From Paenibacillus spiritus (GTDB lineage: Bacteria > Bacillota > Bacilli > Paenibacillales > Paenibacillaceae), in the NCBI RefSeq assembly GCF_008710135.1, contig NZ_VYKK01000007.1:113747-177746 (forward strand): 64,000 bases of DNA, given 5' to 3'. The position numbers and the translations under genes are program-made. The notes below the pieces were generated by a model, which searched no databases, was not told where the DNA came from, and worked only from the letters and a program-made list of their open reading frames with translations. Positions 61,757-64,000 of the stretch are shown here, one piece after another (the stretch's first letter is position 1; every line of letters begins with the position of its first letter).

Positions 61757-63316
61757 ATGAATCACGAACAGCAACTAGCTGCCCTCTACATTCGTGTTTC
61801 GACAGAAGAACAGGTCGAAGGCTTTAGCCTGGATGTCCAGCGGTTAGCCCTTCTGGATCACTGTCGTAACGCTCAGATCGGTGTCCACAAGGTATATATC
61901 GACGCTGGCCGCTCGGGCAAGTCCATTGAAGGCCGACCGGCGCTATGCGAACTTCTGGAAGACGCCCGTAGTGGACGCTTCCAGCAAGTCGTGTGCCTGC
62001 GGTTGAATCGGTTGTCACGCAAGCTTGCGGACCTCCTGCATATCTTCGAGTTACTGGAGAGGCATGGAGTCGCCCTACGCAGTCTTACTGAGGATCTCCA
62101 GACAGACACGCCGATGGGCAAGTTCGCTCTCCAGATGTCCGGAGCAGTTGCCGAACACGAAAGACGGCAGATTGCACAGAATGTACGTCACAGCATGCAG
62201 CGGCGTAGTAGGCTTGGTAGGTGGAACAGCGGAAATCAGGTTCTCGGATACCGCTGGGTAACCCATTTCGGTAACCCTCACCTTTCCTATGTGGAGATCG
62301 TACCCGAGGAAGCAAAGCAGGTCTTCTCCATCTTCGAAATGTATGCCAATGGTCTCGGCCTGAAAGCCATTGCCAACCGACTGAACAATGCAGACTACAA
62401 AACCAAACGAGGCAAGGCATTCTATAGCATCTCGGTAAGAGGCATTTTGACTAATGTTAACTATATCGGCAAGATCACCTACACGGACGAAAACAATAGC
62501 AGAAAAATCGTGGATGGAGAACACGGGCCAATTGTCTCAACAGAGCTTTGGGAGCAGGTGCAGCAAAGGCTTGCTGGACAAGCCACTCCATCAGCCAAGC
62601 AAATTGTCCGTCCCTTCCCACTTGCTGGACTACTCAAATGTCCAACCTGCGGAAGCAGCATGATCCCATGTCATGTAAATCGAAGACGAAAGAACGGTAT
62701 ACATTCCAAGAGCTTCTACTATATTTGCTGCCGCTACAACTCCGGAGGGAGTGCGGTCTGCTTACCTAACCATATCCCGGCAAACGAAGCTGAAGTCTGG
62801 GTAGAGTCCCAGCTCCGGCATTTCATAACTCATCCTAACATTACCGAGCGGTTGATTGCCGAGATCAATCGCAGACGAGACAAGAAGCTGCAACCTATCC
62901 GACAACGTATAGTACAAATCGACAAACAAACGTCCTCCTTAAAGAATCGCAGCCTACGCTGCTACGAACTATTCGAAGATGGGCACATTGATGCCCCGGA
63001 ACTCAGAAAAAGGCTTGGCGAGATTCGCTCCGAGTTAACCATTCTTGAGGAAGAACGACAAGAACTAGAAAGGGCTGTAGCTGAACAACCCGATCGCTCC
63101 ATTCTTGAGGCGAGCGTTCGGCAGGCGCTAGACAACTTTCGTCCACTACTGCGAAGCGCTGTCCCTGAGCAACAAAAAAAGCTTTATCGAAGCCTTATCA
63201 ACAAGATTATCGTCCCACATAATCAGGACATCACAAAGGCGACTATCCAAGGAACATCGGCCCTGCTGAACCTACAGATTCCGCCGATTCCAGTAAAGGG
63301 GAATGAGAGTTCATGA
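61757..63316 (+). CDS. large serine recombinase 1 (integrase)
   Basis: The 519-residue protein has a resolvase-type catalytic domain with Ser15 in 'ALYIRVSTEEQVEGFSLDVQ', 'YIDAGRSGKSIEGRPALCEL' and 'CLRLNRLSRKLADLLHI'. A recombinase domain follows ('GLKAIANRLNNADYKTKRGK'), then a zinc ribbon ('LKCPTCGSSM' near 292 and 'FYYICC') and a C-terminal coiled coil ('LTILEEERQELERAVAEQ'). Such enzymes integrate and excise elements at attachment sites. The start follows AAGGGC. It overlaps recombinase 2 by 4 nt, a ccrA/ccrB-like arrangement. Confidence 0.95.
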   Translation: MNHEQQLAALYIRVSTEEQVEGFSLDVQRLALLDHCRNAQIGVHKVYIDAGRSGKSIEGRPALCELLEDARSGRFQQVVCLRLNRLSRKLADLLHIFELLERHGVALRSLTEDLQTDTPMGKFALQMSGAVAEHERRQIAQNVRHSMQRRSRLGRWNSGNQVLGYRWVTHFGNPHLSYVEIVPEEAKQVFSIFEMYANGLGLKAIANRLNNADYKTKRGKAFYSISVRGILTNVNYIGKITYTDENNSRKIVDGEHGPIVSTELWEQVQQRLAGQATPSAKQIVRPFPLAGLLKCPTCGSSMIPCHVNRRRKNGIHSKSFYYICCRYNSGGSAVCLPNHIPANEAEVWVESQLRHFITHPNITERLIAEINRRRDKKLQPIRQRIVQIDKQTSSLKNRSLRCYELFEDGHIDAPELRKRLGEIRSELTILEEERQELERAVAEQPDRSILEASVRQALDNFRPLLRSAVPEQQKKLYRSLINKIIVPHNQDITKATIQGTSALLNLQIPPIPVKGNESS

Positions 63317-63957
63317 ATGAAACAGTAAGAGTCGCCATCTACGCTCGCGTCAGCACAGAGGAACAGGCGGAGTACGGTTACTCCATCGACGCCCAGCTTG
63401 ACACCCTGCGGAAATATTGTGAACTCTACAGCAGAGTAATTGTCGGTGAATACGTAGACCGTGGCGTCAGCGGGAAGAGTATTGAAGGCCGCTACGAGTT
63501 GCAGCAACTTCTTCGGGATGCTCAAGAAAATAAGTTTGACCTGGTGTTAGTTTGGAAATTCAACCGGATGGCAAGGAAGAACATTGATCTTCTTCATATC
63601 GTTGAACTGCTTCAAAAAAACAACGTTGCCTTCCGGTCATTCTCCGAGGATTTTGATACAACCACATCTATGGGGAAGTTTGCCCTGCAGATGATGGGTG
63701 CGGTAGGAGAACTTGAGCGGAATACTATCGTTGACAATGTGAAGATGGGGCATAAGCAACGCGCTAGAACAGGCAAGCATAATGGAAAGGTTCCTCTCGG
63801 ATACGTTACAACCGCTATGAGAATTGGGCAGAGAGACGGCGCAAGGGTAAGTCCTCTGAGCTAATCCTTGTAGATGGACATCATTCAGCAATAATCACAA
63901 ACGAGTTATGGGAGAAAGTGCAGCTTCTGCGGAAGAAAAAAGCTACCATGCCGAAAT
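63313..63957 (+). pseudogene. large serine recombinase 2, frameshifted and truncated
   Basis: The intact frame 63313-63864 encodes the catalytic domain only (Ser near residue 15 in 'AIYARVSTEEQAEYGYSIDA', through 'GKHNGKVPLGYV'). A frame change near 63840 moves to 'KGKSSELILVDGHHSAII' and 'TNELWEKVQLLRKKKATM', the later recombinase domain, with an internal deletion between. That frame ends at 63957-63959, where an IS-like terminus begins, so zinc ribbon and coiled coil are missing. It is probably inactive, although a short catalytic-domain protein could still be made. Confidence 0.75.
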
Positions 63958-64000
63958 GAAGTGCACCCCTTAGAATAGACATTGGAAAAACCCCCTGGTT
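63957..64000 (+). mobile_element. possible left end of an IS3-family insertion sequence
   Basis: From 63957 the sequence TGAAGTGCACCCCTTAG, followed by AATAGACATT, has the TG start and C-rich inverted-repeat style of IS3-family ends. Recombinase similarity stops at exactly this point. The window ends 43 nt later, so no transposase is seen. Confidence 0.4.

Noticed and set aside
1..64000. CRISPR arrays, tRNA, rRNA or known riboswitches
   Set aside because: No regularly spaced repeats, cloverleaf-like genes or recognisable riboswitch cores were noticed by eye. A tRNAscan, Rfam and repeat search would be needed to exclude them.

Overview
The window looks like a piece of chromosome from a Paenibacillus-like Bacillota. 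The Shine-Dalgarno sites are strong AGGAGG types, the lipoproteins have Gram-positive signal peptides, and regulators of the PadR, MarR, MerR, WYL and AraC families are dense. The basis is protein families and gene style only. No rRNA or tRNA gene was recognised, so the genus is an inference.

Region 1 (1-44.3 kb) is GC-rich accessory chromosome made of small, mostly unrelated transcription units. It holds a DUF3237/esterase pair, a chemoreceptor next to an orphan sugar-binding lipoprotein, a peptide transporter, an orphan SagB-type oxidoreductase, and a large serine hydrolase. It also holds several one-regulator/one-target modules: MerR with a quinone oxidoreductase, MarR with a nitroreductase under twin operators, PadR with two DUF1048 proteins, MarR with YceI, MarR with an ABC exporter, and PadR with a BtrH-like protein. 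Further genes are a WsfD-like membrane protein with a DUF6273-type tail, an M6 metalloprotease carrying starch-binding modules, an ABC-F ATPase and a U32 peptidase-family protein. Gene decay is common: remnants of a nitroreductase, two GNAT acetyltransferases and a short-chain dehydrogenase lie between intact genes. One AT-rich gene (9.0-10.9 kb, DUF2075 helicase with a nuclease-like N-terminus) looks recently inserted.

Region 2 (about 44.3-51.6 kb) is clearly AT-rich and reads as a compact defence-type island. It contains a NACHT-type NTPase with a pentapeptide stretch whose gene overlaps a RelA/SpoT-type nucleotide pyrophosphokinase. A divergently transcribed HTH-DNA methyltransferase follows, with two long palindromes in the shared promoter region. 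Last comes a ParA-type ATPase gene that overlaps a SIR2-type NADase gene. The NACHT-RelA/SpoT and ParA-SIR2 pairs are the best candidates for undescribed systems.

Region 3 (about 51.6-64 kb, end not in the window) is the replication and integration end of a mobile element. It has four unrecognised cargo genes, an XRE regulator, a lipoprotein, and a primase-polymerase/DUF927 helicase. Downstream of the helicase is a noncoding stretch with nine GGGGCA motifs, a candidate origin. A JAB/RadC-like gene follows, flanked by two tiny genes, and then two overlapping large serine recombinase genes. The order resembles the helicase-ccrA-ccrB core of staphylococcal cassette chromosomes. The second recombinase is broken, and the window ends in what may be the left end of an IS3-family element. 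The defence genes of region 2 may be cargo of this element, but the left boundary was not found.
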